Positions 1 to 6,057 of a stretch of DNA of 7,918 nucleotides are shown in pieces. Made by a program: the position numbers and the translations under genes. The notes under the pieces were generated by a model, which made no database searches, was not told where the DNA came from, and saw only the letters and a program-made list of their open reading frames with translations. Source of the stretch: Deltaproteobacteria bacterium (GTDB lineage Bacteria > Desulfobacterota > Binatia > Binatales > Binataceae); NCBI GenBank assembly GCA_027403435.1, contig DAHZDR010000294.1, positions 1 to 7,918 on the forward strand, given 5' to 3'. Each line of letters starts with the position of its first letter. Position 1 is the first letter of the stretch.

Positions 1-604
1 AGCGCGCCTCGGGATCGCGCGCGCCGATCACCACCGGCACGCCCTCTTTGATTATCCCGCCTTTTTCGCCGGCGATCGCCGTGATCGTGTAGCCGAGCCG
101 ATCCATGTGATCGAAACCGATCGGCGTAATCACGCTGAGCAGCGGCCGCACCACATTGGTCGAATCGAGCCGGCCGCCCAGGCCGGTTTCGATCACCGCG
201 AGATCGACGCGGGCCTCGGCGAAATAGAGAAACATCAGGGCGACCGTAAATTCGAAAAAAGTCAGCGCGAGACCGGCGCGCTCGTAAATCCCGCGAAGCT
301 TGACGATATATTCGAGCATCAGCGCCGACGGAATTTCGCCGCCGCCGACGCGCGTGCGCTCGGTAAGATTGACCAGATGCGGCTTGGTGTAGAGACCGAC
401 GCGATAGCCGGCCGCCCGCAACATCGCGTCAAGCATCGCGGCGACGGAGCCTTTGCCCTTGGTGCCGGCGATATGGACCGCGTTCAGCCGGCGCTGCGGG
501 TCGCCAATCAGCGCGAGCGCGCGGTCCATCCGTTCGAGTTTGTAGATTTCGCCGCGCGCCTCGAGCGAATAGAGCCAATCGAGCGTTTCAGCAAGCCGTT
601 CCAT
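1..604 (-). CDS. folC: Bifunctional dihydrofolate synthase / folylpolyglutamate synthase, 3' end outside window
   Basis: FolC joins dihydropteroate to glutamate to give dihydrofolate, then adds further glutamates to folates in the cytosol using ATP (family knowledge). The frame reads from the ATG at 604 to the left window edge without a stop: 201 complete codons of a family usually about 420-450 residues long, so roughly half is visible. Seen in order: an N-terminal DWLYSLE helix, the Mur-ligase-type P-loop AGTKGKGS at residues 46-53, YTKPHL at 72-77, FFEFTVALMF at 116-125, ETGLGGRLDSTN at 139-150, TPIGFDH at 160-166, and GEKGGIIKEG at 179-188, whose Lys181 matches the lysine that is carbamylated in this family. 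The P-loop has Lys49 where many members have Asn. The gene follows accD after 66 bases and has no clear Shine-Dalgarno sequence; the ATG is chosen because the family N-terminus begins there. Function is confident; the exact start less so. Confidence 0.93.
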   Translation of the reverse strand, partial: MERLAETLDWLYSLEARGEIYKLERMDRALALIGDPQRRLNAVHIAGTKGKGSVAAMLDAMLRAAGYRVGLYTKPHLVNLTERTRVGGGEIPSALMLEYIVKLRGIYERAGLALTFFEFTVALMFLYFAEARVDLAVIETGLGGRLDSTNVVRPLLSVITPIGFDHMDRLGYTITAIAGEKGGIIKEGVPVVIGARDPEAR

Positions 605-670
605 CGCTGGACGTATTTTAGGCGACAGTCGATCGCCGGGAAAGCCGCGCGGCGCGGTCTACCGACGGGG
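605..670. other. accD-folC intergenic gap, no clear signal
   Basis: This 66-base spacer is the longest non-coding stretch in the window. On the minus strand it holds a 5-base inverted repeat, GGCGA/TCGCC with a 7-base loop, close to the folC start, followed by TAAAAT rather than a run of T. It therefore does not look like a rho-independent terminator. I see no good -35/-10 pair and no strong ribosome binding site. Read-through from accD into folC is the simplest interpretation. Confidence 0.5.
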
Positions 671-1546
671 TCACGATGTCGCTCGCCGGACGCGGCCCGC
701 GCCATTACGCGACGGGCGCGGCGGGCGTAAAATCGCCAACAGCCGTCCCAGCGTGTAACGCAGCTTATGGCGCGGCACGATCGCGTCCAGCATCCCGTGC
801 GCCATCAGGAACTCCGAGGTCTGAAAATCGTCGGGCAATTGCTGATTGGTGGTCTGCTCGATCACGCGGCGGCCGGCGAAACCGATCGTGGCGCCCGGTT
901 CGGCGAGATTCAAATCGCCGAGGCTGGCGAACGACGCGGCGACGCCGCCGGTGGTCGGATCGCCGAGGATCGAGAGGTAGGGGACGCGCGCGTCGCGCAG
1001 GCGGGCAATCGCCGCGGGGACCTTCGCCATCTGCATCAGCGAGAGCGCGCCCTCCTGCATCCGCGCGCCGCCTGAAGCGGCGAACACGATTACCGGCAGA
1101 CGGCGCGTCCGCGCACGGTCCATCAGGCGCGCGATCTTGTCGCCCACGACCACGCCCATGCTGCCGCCCATGAAGTGAAAATCCATCAACGCCAGCGCGA
1201 CCTGACGCCCTTCGATTTTGGCGAGTCCGGTCAGCACGGCGTCGTTGCGTCCGGACGCCCGCCGCGCCTGCTCCATCCGTTGCGGATAGGGGCGCGAATC
1301 GACGAAACCAAGCGGATCGCCAATTGCGGCGGCGGCGAACAGTTCGCGCCACGAGCCGCGATCGACGGTGATTGCGAGCCGTTGTTCGACGGTCAGGCGA
1401 TGATGGAAGCCGCACTTGAGACAGACATTGAGATTGCGCTCGATTTCCTTGCGGAACGCGATTTCGCGGCATCCGGGACACTTGATCCAGATATCCTCGG
1501 CGGCCGCGGGCGCCGCCGCGGCGTTTTGCGCATGGGCTACGGCCAT
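671..1546 (-). CDS. accD: Acetyl-CoA carboxylase carboxyltransferase subunit beta
   Basis: AccD pairs with AccA to form the carboxyltransferase of acetyl-CoA carboxylase, moving CO2 from carboxybiotin to acetyl-CoA to make malonyl-CoA, the first committed step of fatty-acid synthesis (family knowledge). The 291-residue product has the usual length. A four-cysteine zinc ribbon is visible (Cys23, Cys26, Cys42, Cys45: CPGC then CLKC), then the crotonase-like core with FMGGSMG at 125-131, ASGGARMQEG at 157-166, DPTTGGVAASF at 196-206 and IGFAGRRVIEQT at 221-232. The ATG at 1546 leaves a short Ala-rich lead before the zinc ribbon; a weak GGGGA lies 9 bases upstream. The C-terminus ends in a Pro/Arg-rich tail (about 273-291) that is probably disordered. 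The gene starts 18 bases after trpA, so it is likely co-transcribed with the trp genes and may also have its own promoter inside trpA. Confidence 0.97.
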   Translation of the reverse strand: MAVAHAQNAAAAPAAAEDIWIKCPGCREIAFRKEIERNLNVCLKCGFHHRLTVEQRLAITVDRGSWRELFAAAAIGDPLGFVDSRPYPQRMEQARRASGRNDAVLTGLAKIEGRQVALALMDFHFMGGSMGVVVGDKIARLMDRARTRRLPVIVFAASGGARMQEGALSLMQMAKVPAAIARLRDARVPYLSILGDPTTGGVAASFASLGDLNLAEPGATIGFAGRRVIEQTTNQQLPDDFQTSEFLMAHGMLDAIVPRHKLRYTLGRLLAILRPPRPSRNGAGRVRRATS

Positions 1547-1564
1547 GGTCGATAGTCCCCGGGT

Positions 1565-2416
1565 TCAGGCGGTCGCGCCGGGCGCCGCGGGGCGGGCGGC
1601 GCGAATCGCGTCCTTGAGGGCGGCGACGAATTCGCCGGCCGTCGCCACCAAATCATTTTCATTATAGTCCGCTTCGATCAGCAGCGATAATGCGCTGCCG
1701 ACGACCACGGCGTCGGCGAAGGCGGCGACCTGGCCGGCCTGCGCCGGGGTCGAGATCCCAAAACCGACGCCAATCGGGAGCTTCGTAACCGTGCGCAACT
1801 GCTCGACGTTGCCGGCCAGGTCGGCCGACAGCCGGGCGCGGGCGCCGGTGACGCCGGTGACGGAAACGTAATAGAGGAAGCCGCTGGCCGAACGCGCAAT
1901 CCGCCGCGCCCGTTCAAGCGGCGTGGTCGGCGCGAGCAAATAGATAATGTCGAGGCCGTTGTGCGCCGCCGGCCGGGCCAGTTCAGCGGCTTCCTCGGGC
2001 GGCAGATCGACCACCAGCAGCCCGTCGATTCCGGCGCGGGCGGCGTCCGCGCACAACCGATCGCATCCGTAGTGAAATATCGGATTGTAGTAGCCGAAGA
2101 GAATCAGCGGCACTTGGGTGGCGCGGCGGAGTTCCGAGACCATCGCGAGGATCGCCGGCAGCGTGGCGCCCGCGGCAAGGCCGCGCGCGGCGGCGCGCTG
2201 ATTCGCCGGGCCATCGGCCATCGGATCGGAAAACGGCACGCCCAGCTCGATCAGATCGGCGCCGCGCGCCTCGAGTTCCAGCACCAGTTCGCGCGTGCGC
2301 CGGAGGCTCGGATCGCCGGCGACGATAAATGGAATCAGCGCCGCTTCGTTGCGCGCCCGCAATTCGCGGAAGCGCGCCGCTATCCGTCCGGGATGGGTAT
2401 TATTATGAGTATCCAT
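1565..2416 (-). CDS. trpA: Tryptophan synthase alpha chain
   Basis: TrpA cleaves indole-3-glycerol phosphate to indole and glyceraldehyde 3-phosphate, and passes indole through a tunnel to TrpB in the alpha2-beta2 complex (family knowledge). The 283-residue TIM barrel is slightly longer than the usual ~265-270, owing to a polar N-terminus (MDTHNNTHPG) and a C-terminal Ala/Pro tail. The catalytic pair is present: Glu57 in IELGVPFSDP and Asp68 in MADGP, matching Glu49 and Asp60 of the Salmonella enzyme. YYVSVTGVTG at 182-191, GVGFGI at 216-221 and VVVGSAL at 237-243 match the phosphate and active-site loops. Asn72 replaces the usual hydrophobic residue after GPT. The ATG at 2416 is preferred because it lies just ahead of the family N-terminus (RIAARF). 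A GTG at 2428 in the same frame would overlap the trpB stop as GTGA and add four residues. Neither start has a convincing ribosome binding site. Confidence 0.96.
   Translation of the reverse strand: MDTHNNTHPGRIAARFRELRARNEAALIPFIVAGDPSLRRTRELVLELEARGADLIELGVPFSDPMADGPANQRAAARGLAAGATLPAILAMVSELRRATQVPLILFGYYNPIFHYGCDRLCADAARAGIDGLLVVDLPPEEAAELARPAAHNGLDIIYLLAPTTPLERARRIARSASGFLYYVSVTGVTGARARLSADLAGNVEQLRTVTKLPIGVGFGISTPAQAGQVAAFADAVVVGSALSLLIEADYNENDLVATAGEFVAALKDAIRAARPAAPGATA
1661..1666 (-). promoter_or_regulatory. TATAAT hexamer, possible internal promoter -10 for accD-folC
   Basis: A perfect sigma70-type -10 hexamer lies in the 3' part of trpA, within an AT-rich patch encoding ADYNENDL. 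It would give transcription starting near 1654, about 108 bases before the accD ATG. The -35 is poor: with an 18-base spacer the hexamer is TTATCG, only a partial match to TTGACA, and there is no extended -10 TG. The hexamer is unusual against the GC-rich background, but it could arise simply from the Tyr-Asn codons. Weak candidate only. Confidence 0.22.
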
Positions 2417-2424
2417 TGATATAG

Positions 2425-3618
2425 TCACAACGTCACGCCGAAGGCGGTGGCGACGGTCTGCATGTCCTTGTCGCCGCGGCCGGACAAATTCACCACCATG
2501 ATCCGTTCGCGCGGGAGCGTCGGCGCGAGCTTGATCGCATGCGCGACGGCGTGGGAGCTTTCGAGCGCCGGAATGATGCCCTCGGTCTCGCAGAGCGCCT
2601 TGAGCGCGTCCAACGCCTCGGCGTCGGTTACGGCGGCGTATTCGGCCCGCCCGGTATCCTTGAGCCACGCATGCTCGGGGCCGACGCCGGGATAGTCGAG
2701 TCCCGCGGCGATCGAATGCGTCTCGCGAATCTGGCCCATCTCGTCCTGCAGCAGGTAGGTGCGGTTGCCGTGCAGCACGCCGACGCTGCCGGCGGCGATC
2801 GTCGCCGCATGCAGCGGGCCGCTCAGGCCAAGGCCGGCGGCTTCGACTCCGACCAGGCGCACGCCGGCGTCGCGGATAAACGGATGGAATATGCCGATCG
2901 CGTTGGAGCCGCCGTTGACGCAGGCGACGATCACGTCGGGCAGCCGGTTTTCACGGGCGATTATCTGACGGCGCGTTTCGCGGCCGATTACCGACTGCAA
3001 GTCGCGCACGATCATCGGGTACGGATGGGGTCCCGCGGCCGTGCCGATCAGGTAATAGGTGTCGCGCACTGTGGCGATCCAGTCGCGCAGCGCTTCATTG
3101 AGCGCGTCCTTGAGGCTTTTGCTGCCGCTATCGACGGGAGTGACGGTGGCGCCGAGCAGCTTCATGCGGAAGACGTTGAGCGCCTGGCGTTCGACATCGA
3201 CGCTGCCCATGAAAATTTCGCATTGGCGGCGGAACAGCGCCGCCATGGTCGCGGTGGCGACGCCGTGCTGGCCGGCGCCGGTTTCCGCCGTGACGCGCGT
3301 CTTGCCCATCCGCACCGCGAGCAACGCCTGGCCGAGCGTGTTGTTGACCTTGTGGGCGCCGGTATGGCACAGGTCTTCGCGCTTCAGATAAATTTTCGCG
3401 CCGCCCAGCTTCGCGGTGAGATTGGCGCAGAAATAGAGCGGCGTCGGCCGGCCGACGTATTCGGCGGAGTAACGTTTCAGATCGGCGCGGAATTTCGGAT
3501 CGCGCCGCGCCTGCTGGTAGGCGGTTTCGAGTTCGAACAGCGCGGGCATCAGCGTTTCGGCGACATAGCGTCCGCCGAACTGGCCGAAACGTCCGCGGCT
3601 ATCGGGCAGTTTTTGCAT
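2425..3618 (-). CDS. trpB: Tryptophan synthase beta chain (TrpB1 type)
   Basis: TrpB is the pyridoxal-phosphate enzyme that condenses indole from TrpA with L-serine to make L-tryptophan (family knowledge). The product is 397 residues, the usual length. Seen: FGGRYVAETLMPAL near the N-terminus; GRPTPLYFC at 56-64; KREDLCHTGAHKVNN at 79-93 with the PLP-binding lysine at 90; AETGAGQHG at 111-119 with catalytic Glu112; GTAAGPHPYP at 192-201; the phosphate loop reading NGGSNA at 235-240; GRAEY at 323-327; ALESSHA at 351-357; and NLSGRGDKD at 377-385. The first residue of the phosphate loop is Asn235 rather than the usual Gly. The ATG at 3618 lies inside the end of trpF (20-base overlap) and has a good GAGGAG upstream. 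With trpA directly downstream it forms the usual synthase pair. Close matching to TrpB1 motifs argues against a TrpB2-type stand-alone enzyme. Confidence 0.98.
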   Translation of the reverse strand: MQKLPDSRGRFGQFGGRYVAETLMPALFELETAYQQARRDPKFRADLKRYSAEYVGRPTPLYFCANLTAKLGGAKIYLKREDLCHTGAHKVNNTLGQALLAVRMGKTRVTAETGAGQHGVATATMAALFRRQCEIFMGSVDVERQALNVFRMKLLGATVTPVDSGSKSLKDALNEALRDWIATVRDTYYLIGTAAGPHPYPMIVRDLQSVIGRETRRQIIARENRLPDVIVACVNGGSNAIGIFHPFIRDAGVRLVGVEAAGLGLSGPLHAATIAAGSVGVLHGNRTYLLQDEMGQIRETHSIAAGLDYPGVGPEHAWLKDTGRAEYAAVTDAEALDALKALCETEGIIPALESSHAVAHAIKLAPTLPRERIMVVNLSGRGDKDMQTVATAFGVTL

Positions 3619-4210
3619 TCGCGATAAAACTCCTCAGCCGTGATGGATCTTTGACGCCGGGCGCCGACTCGACGCCGCTGGCCACGTCCACCGCGTACGG
3701 TCCGAGCGCGGCGGCCGCGCCGACATTGGCGGGATCCAGTCCGCCGGAAAGAAACACCCGGGATAGGTCCAGCCGCTCCAGGCCCGCGAGCGGACGCGCC
3801 ACTCCAGCGCCGCCATAGAGGCCGGGATGGAAGGTGTCGAGCAGCAGATAATCGGCGCGGGTCGCCGGCAGCGCCGTAAGCCGCGCGTCGGGTTTGAGCC
3901 TGAGCGCGCGAATCGTCGCCACCGGCCATCCGGCGAGCGCCGCTTCGTCCTCGTCGCCGTGAAACTGAATCAGATCGAGCGCCAGTTCGGCAATCCGCGC
4001 CGCGATAAATTCCCGCGCCGCGTTGACGAAGACGCCCGCGACCAGCGCGCGCGCGGCGATTGCGCGGCGAATTTCATCGGCGCGTTCGAGACTAACGCAA
4101 CGCGGGCTCGGCGGATGGAAATTCAGGCCGATTATCTCGGCGCCGTATTCCAGCGCGGCGAGCGCGTCCTGGACCCGCGTCACGCCGCAGATTTTGACCC
4201 GCACGCTCAT
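3599..4210 (-). CDS. trpF: Phosphoribosylanthranilate isomerase
   Basis: TrpF performs the Amadori rearrangement of N-(5-phosphoribosyl)anthranilate to the carboxyphenylamino-deoxyribulose phosphate used by TrpC (family knowledge). The 203-residue single-domain TIM barrel has the usual length. The catalytic residues are in place: Cys8 in KICGVT (general base) and Asp125 in LLLDTF (general acid). GLNFHPPSPR at 28-37, VAGVFVN at 57-63, IQFHGDED at 81-88, FLSGGLDPANV at 153-163 and VDVASGVESAPGVKD at 174-188 are typical. The loop after Asp125 reads YGGAGVARP, where family members usually have GGTG or GGSG followed by an FDW-like element. The ATG overlaps the trpC stop as ATGA, with GGAGG 13 bases upstream. 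The 3' end overlaps trpB by 20 bases. Here trpF is separate from trpC, unlike the fused TrpCF of enterics. Confidence 0.96.
   Translation of the reverse strand: MSVRVKICGVTRVQDALAALEYGAEIIGLNFHPPSPRCVSLERADEIRRAIAARALVAGVFVNAAREFIAARIAELALDLIQFHGDEDEAALAGWPVATIRALRLKPDARLTALPATRADYLLLDTFHPGLYGGAGVARPLAGLERLDLSRVFLSGGLDPANVGAAAALGPYAVDVASGVESAPGVKDPSRLRSFIANAKTAR
3630..3635 (-). promoter_or_regulatory. Ribosome binding site of trpB, inside trpF
   Basis: GAGGAG sits 11 bases before the trpB ATG, within the last codons of trpF. It supports the ATG at 3618 and means ribosomes finishing trpF pass over the trpB initiation region, consistent with translational coupling. Confidence 0.7.
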
Positions 4211-5013
4211 CGCGCGGCCGCGGCCTCCGCCGCGCCGAAGCCGGCGATCAGGGCGTCGAGAGCGGCGCGCGGCGCGCCATCGCGCAGCAGGCTCTCGCCG
4301 ATCAAAAAAGCGCGCGCGCCCGCCCGATAGAGCCGGCGCAGATCGGCGGGCGTTTCGATTCCGCTTTCGGCGACGACCAAGGCGCCGCCGCGTTCGTTCT
4401 GAAGCAGCGCCTCGGTGGTCGCCAGATCGGTTTTGAACGTATGCAGATTGCGATTGTTGACGCCGATCAGCGCGGCTCCAACCGCCTTCGCGATCGCGAA
4501 TTCGCGCCGGTCGTGCACTTCGACCAGCGCCGCCATCCCGAGTTCGCCGGCCACCCTTGCGAGCGCGCGCAATTGCTCCCGTTCGAGCATCGCGGCGATC
4601 AGCAGAATACCGTCGGCGCCGGCCGCGCGCGCTTCGAAAACCTGCCATGCGTCGAAGATGAAATCCTTGCGCAGAATCGGCGAATCGACGGCGGCGCGCA
4701 CCGCGCGCAGATCGTCGAGCGAGCCTTTGAAATGCCGATCGGTCAGCACCGAAATCGCGGCGGCGCCGCCGGCGGCGTAAGCGCGCGCGACGGCGGCCGG
4801 ATCGAGGCCGGGAAAAATATCGCCCTTGCTGGGCGAAGCGCGTTTGACTTCGGCGATGATGGCGGGCGCGCGCGCGCGGAGCGCGCCGATAAAATCACGC
4901 GCGGCGGGCGCGCAGCGGGCGGCGGCGGCCAGCTCTTCAAGCGGCGCGAGCGCGCGGCATGCGGCGACCTCGGCGCGTTTGGCGGCGAAAATCCGGTCGA
5001 GAATCGAAGCCAT
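4207..5013 (-). CDS. trpC: Indole-3-glycerol phosphate synthase
   Basis: TrpC closes the indole ring, converting carboxyphenylamino-deoxyribulose phosphate to indole-3-glycerol phosphate with loss of CO2 and water (family knowledge). The 268-residue product has the normal length for a stand-alone enzyme. Active-site residues, matched to the Sulfolobus enzyme, are all visible: Glu55 and Lys57 in AEVKRASPSKG; Lys116 in LRKDF (general acid); Glu165 in VEVH; Asn186 in GVNNRNL; Glu216 and Ser217 in AESG. FLIGESL at 236-242 closes the phosphate site. The ATG at 5013 is 15 bases after the trpD stop and has GGAG (5021-5024) 7 bases upstream. The stop overlaps the trpF start by four bases (ATGA). The Ala-rich C-terminus is unremarkable in this GC-rich genome. 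Confidence 0.98.
   Translation of the reverse strand: MASILDRIFAAKRAEVAACRALAPLEELAAAARCAPAARDFIGALRARAPAIIAEVKRASPSKGDIFPGLDPAAVARAYAAGGAAAISVLTDRHFKGSLDDLRAVRAAVDSPILRKDFIFDAWQVFEARAAGADGILLIAAMLEREQLRALARVAGELGMAALVEVHDRREFAIAKAVGAALIGVNNRNLHTFKTDLATTEALLQNERGGALVVAESGIETPADLRRLYRAGARAFLIGESLLRDGAPRAALDALIAGFGAAEAAAAR
4224..4228 (-). promoter_or_regulatory. Ribosome binding site of trpF, inside trpC
   Basis: GGAGG lies 13 bases before the trpF ATG, within the end of trpC. The spacing is longer than ideal, but with the ATGA overlap it supports re-initiation at 4210. Confidence 0.5.
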
Positions 5014-5028
5014 CGGGTCACTCCGCGT

Positions 5029-6057
5029 TCAGGCGGCCGCGGCCGGATCGTTGCTGGCCCGGCGCAATTTTTCGAGCGTCTCGAGCGCGCGGCCGCCGGC
5101 CAGAATTTCCCGCGCGGCGGCGACTCCCTGTGCCAGCGTCGCGGCGCGGCCGCCGACGTAAATCGCGGCTCCGGCGTTGAGCGCCAGGATATCCTGCGCC
5201 GCGCCCGGTTCACCCGCAAGCGTTCGCGCGAGCATCTCGGCGGCGGCGGCCGAATCGGCGGTCAGGAAATCGGCGGCGCTCGCCGCGCCGAGTCCAAAAG
5301 CCTCCGGCGATATTTCATATTCGCGCAACTCGCCGCGCCGCGCCTCCACCACGCGGGTGGGCGCGTTCAGGGCAATTTCGTCAAGGCCGTCGCCGCCATG
5401 CACGACCATCGCATGTTCCGCGCCCAGCGCGGCAAGCGCCTCGGCCATCGGACGCAGCAGCCGCGCTTCCGAAACGCCGAGCAACTGGCGACGCGGACGG
5501 GCGGGGTTCGCCAGCGGCGCGATCAGATTGAGCACGGTGCGAACCGCCAGCGTGCGGCGCATCGCCGCCAGCCGCGCGAGCGCCGGATGATAGGCGGGCG
5601 CGAAGACGAAGCAGCATCCGGCCCGCGCCAGGCATCGCGCAAGACCGGCGGGATCGAGCTCGATCCGCACGCCGCAGCGTTCGAGCGCGTCGGCCGCGCC
5701 GACCCGCCCGCTGACCGCGCGATTGCCGTGCTTGGCGACCTGGACGCCGGCGGTTGCGGCGACGATCGCGGCGGCGGTCGAAATATTGAAGGTTCCGGCG
5801 CCGTCGCCGCCGGTGCCCGCGGTGTCGAGCAGGTGGGCGCCAAGGTCGAGCGGACGGGCGCGGCTCAGCAGCGCGCGCGCGCCGCCGGCCAGTTCGGTCG
5901 CGGTCTCGCCTTTCATCTTGAGCGCGATAAGCAAACCGGCGACCAGCGCGTCGGGCGAAACGTCGTCGAGAATTTCCCCGAGCGCCCGCTCCGCGCCGGC
6001 GGCGTCGAGCGAGCGGCCGCGCAAAACCTGCTCGAAGGCCTGGCGCAGATGGCTCAC
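5029..6057 (-). CDS. trpD: Anthranilate phosphoribosyltransferase
   Basis: TrpD transfers phosphoribose from PRPP to anthranilate, the second step of the pathway (family knowledge). The 342-residue product matches the family's ~340. The N-terminal helical domain (about 1-70) is followed by the PRPP-binding DTAGTGGDGAGTFNIST at 78-94, KHGNRAVS at 109-116, the anthranilate-site FAPAYHPA at 152-159, R173/N177 in VRTVLN, and the metal-binding pair Asp226-Glu227 in HGGDGLDEI. Two positions look unusual: Val119 in SGRVGAAD, where Ser is common, and Ala180 in LIAPLANP, where Gly is common. The start is taken as GTG at 6057, overlapping the trpG stop as GTGA. The same frame is open further upstream into trpG, but the family N-terminus (SHLRQAFEQVLRG) begins here and GGAG lies 7 bases upstream. 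Confidence 0.97.
   Translation of the reverse strand: MSHLRQAFEQVLRGRSLDAAGAERALGEILDDVSPDALVAGLLIALKMKGETATELAGGARALLSRARPLDLGAHLLDTAGTGGDGAGTFNISTAAAIVAATAGVQVAKHGNRAVSGRVGAADALERCGVRIELDPAGLARCLARAGCCFVFAPAYHPALARLAAMRRTLAVRTVLNLIAPLANPARPRRQLLGVSEARLLRPMAEALAALGAEHAMVVHGGDGLDEIALNAPTRVVEARRGELREYEISPEAFGLGAASAADFLTADSAAAAEMLARTLAGEPGAAQDILALNAGAAIYVGGRAATLAQGVAAAREILAGGRALETLEKLRRASNDPAAAA

Noticed and set aside
70..80. GCGATCGC palindromes (also near 4491) resembling the cyanobacterial HIP1 repeat
   Set aside because: Only two copies were seen in nearly 8 kb, both inside coding sequence, far below the density of HIP1-rich genomes.
614..640. Inverted repeat GGCGA/TCGCC before folC as a terminator or attenuator
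   Set aside because: The stem is only five bases and is followed by TAAAAT, not a U-tract. It may be chance in GC-rich DNA.
107..730. A 207-codon plus-strand open frame at the left end
   Set aside because: It is antisense to folC, which has P-loop and Mur-ligase-type motifs in the minus frame. The product is Arg-rich without recognisable features.
2539..3627. A 362-codon open frame on the plus strand opposite trpB
   Set aside because: Mirror of a highly conserved gene; the translation shows no recognisable motif and no good ribosome binding site was evident.
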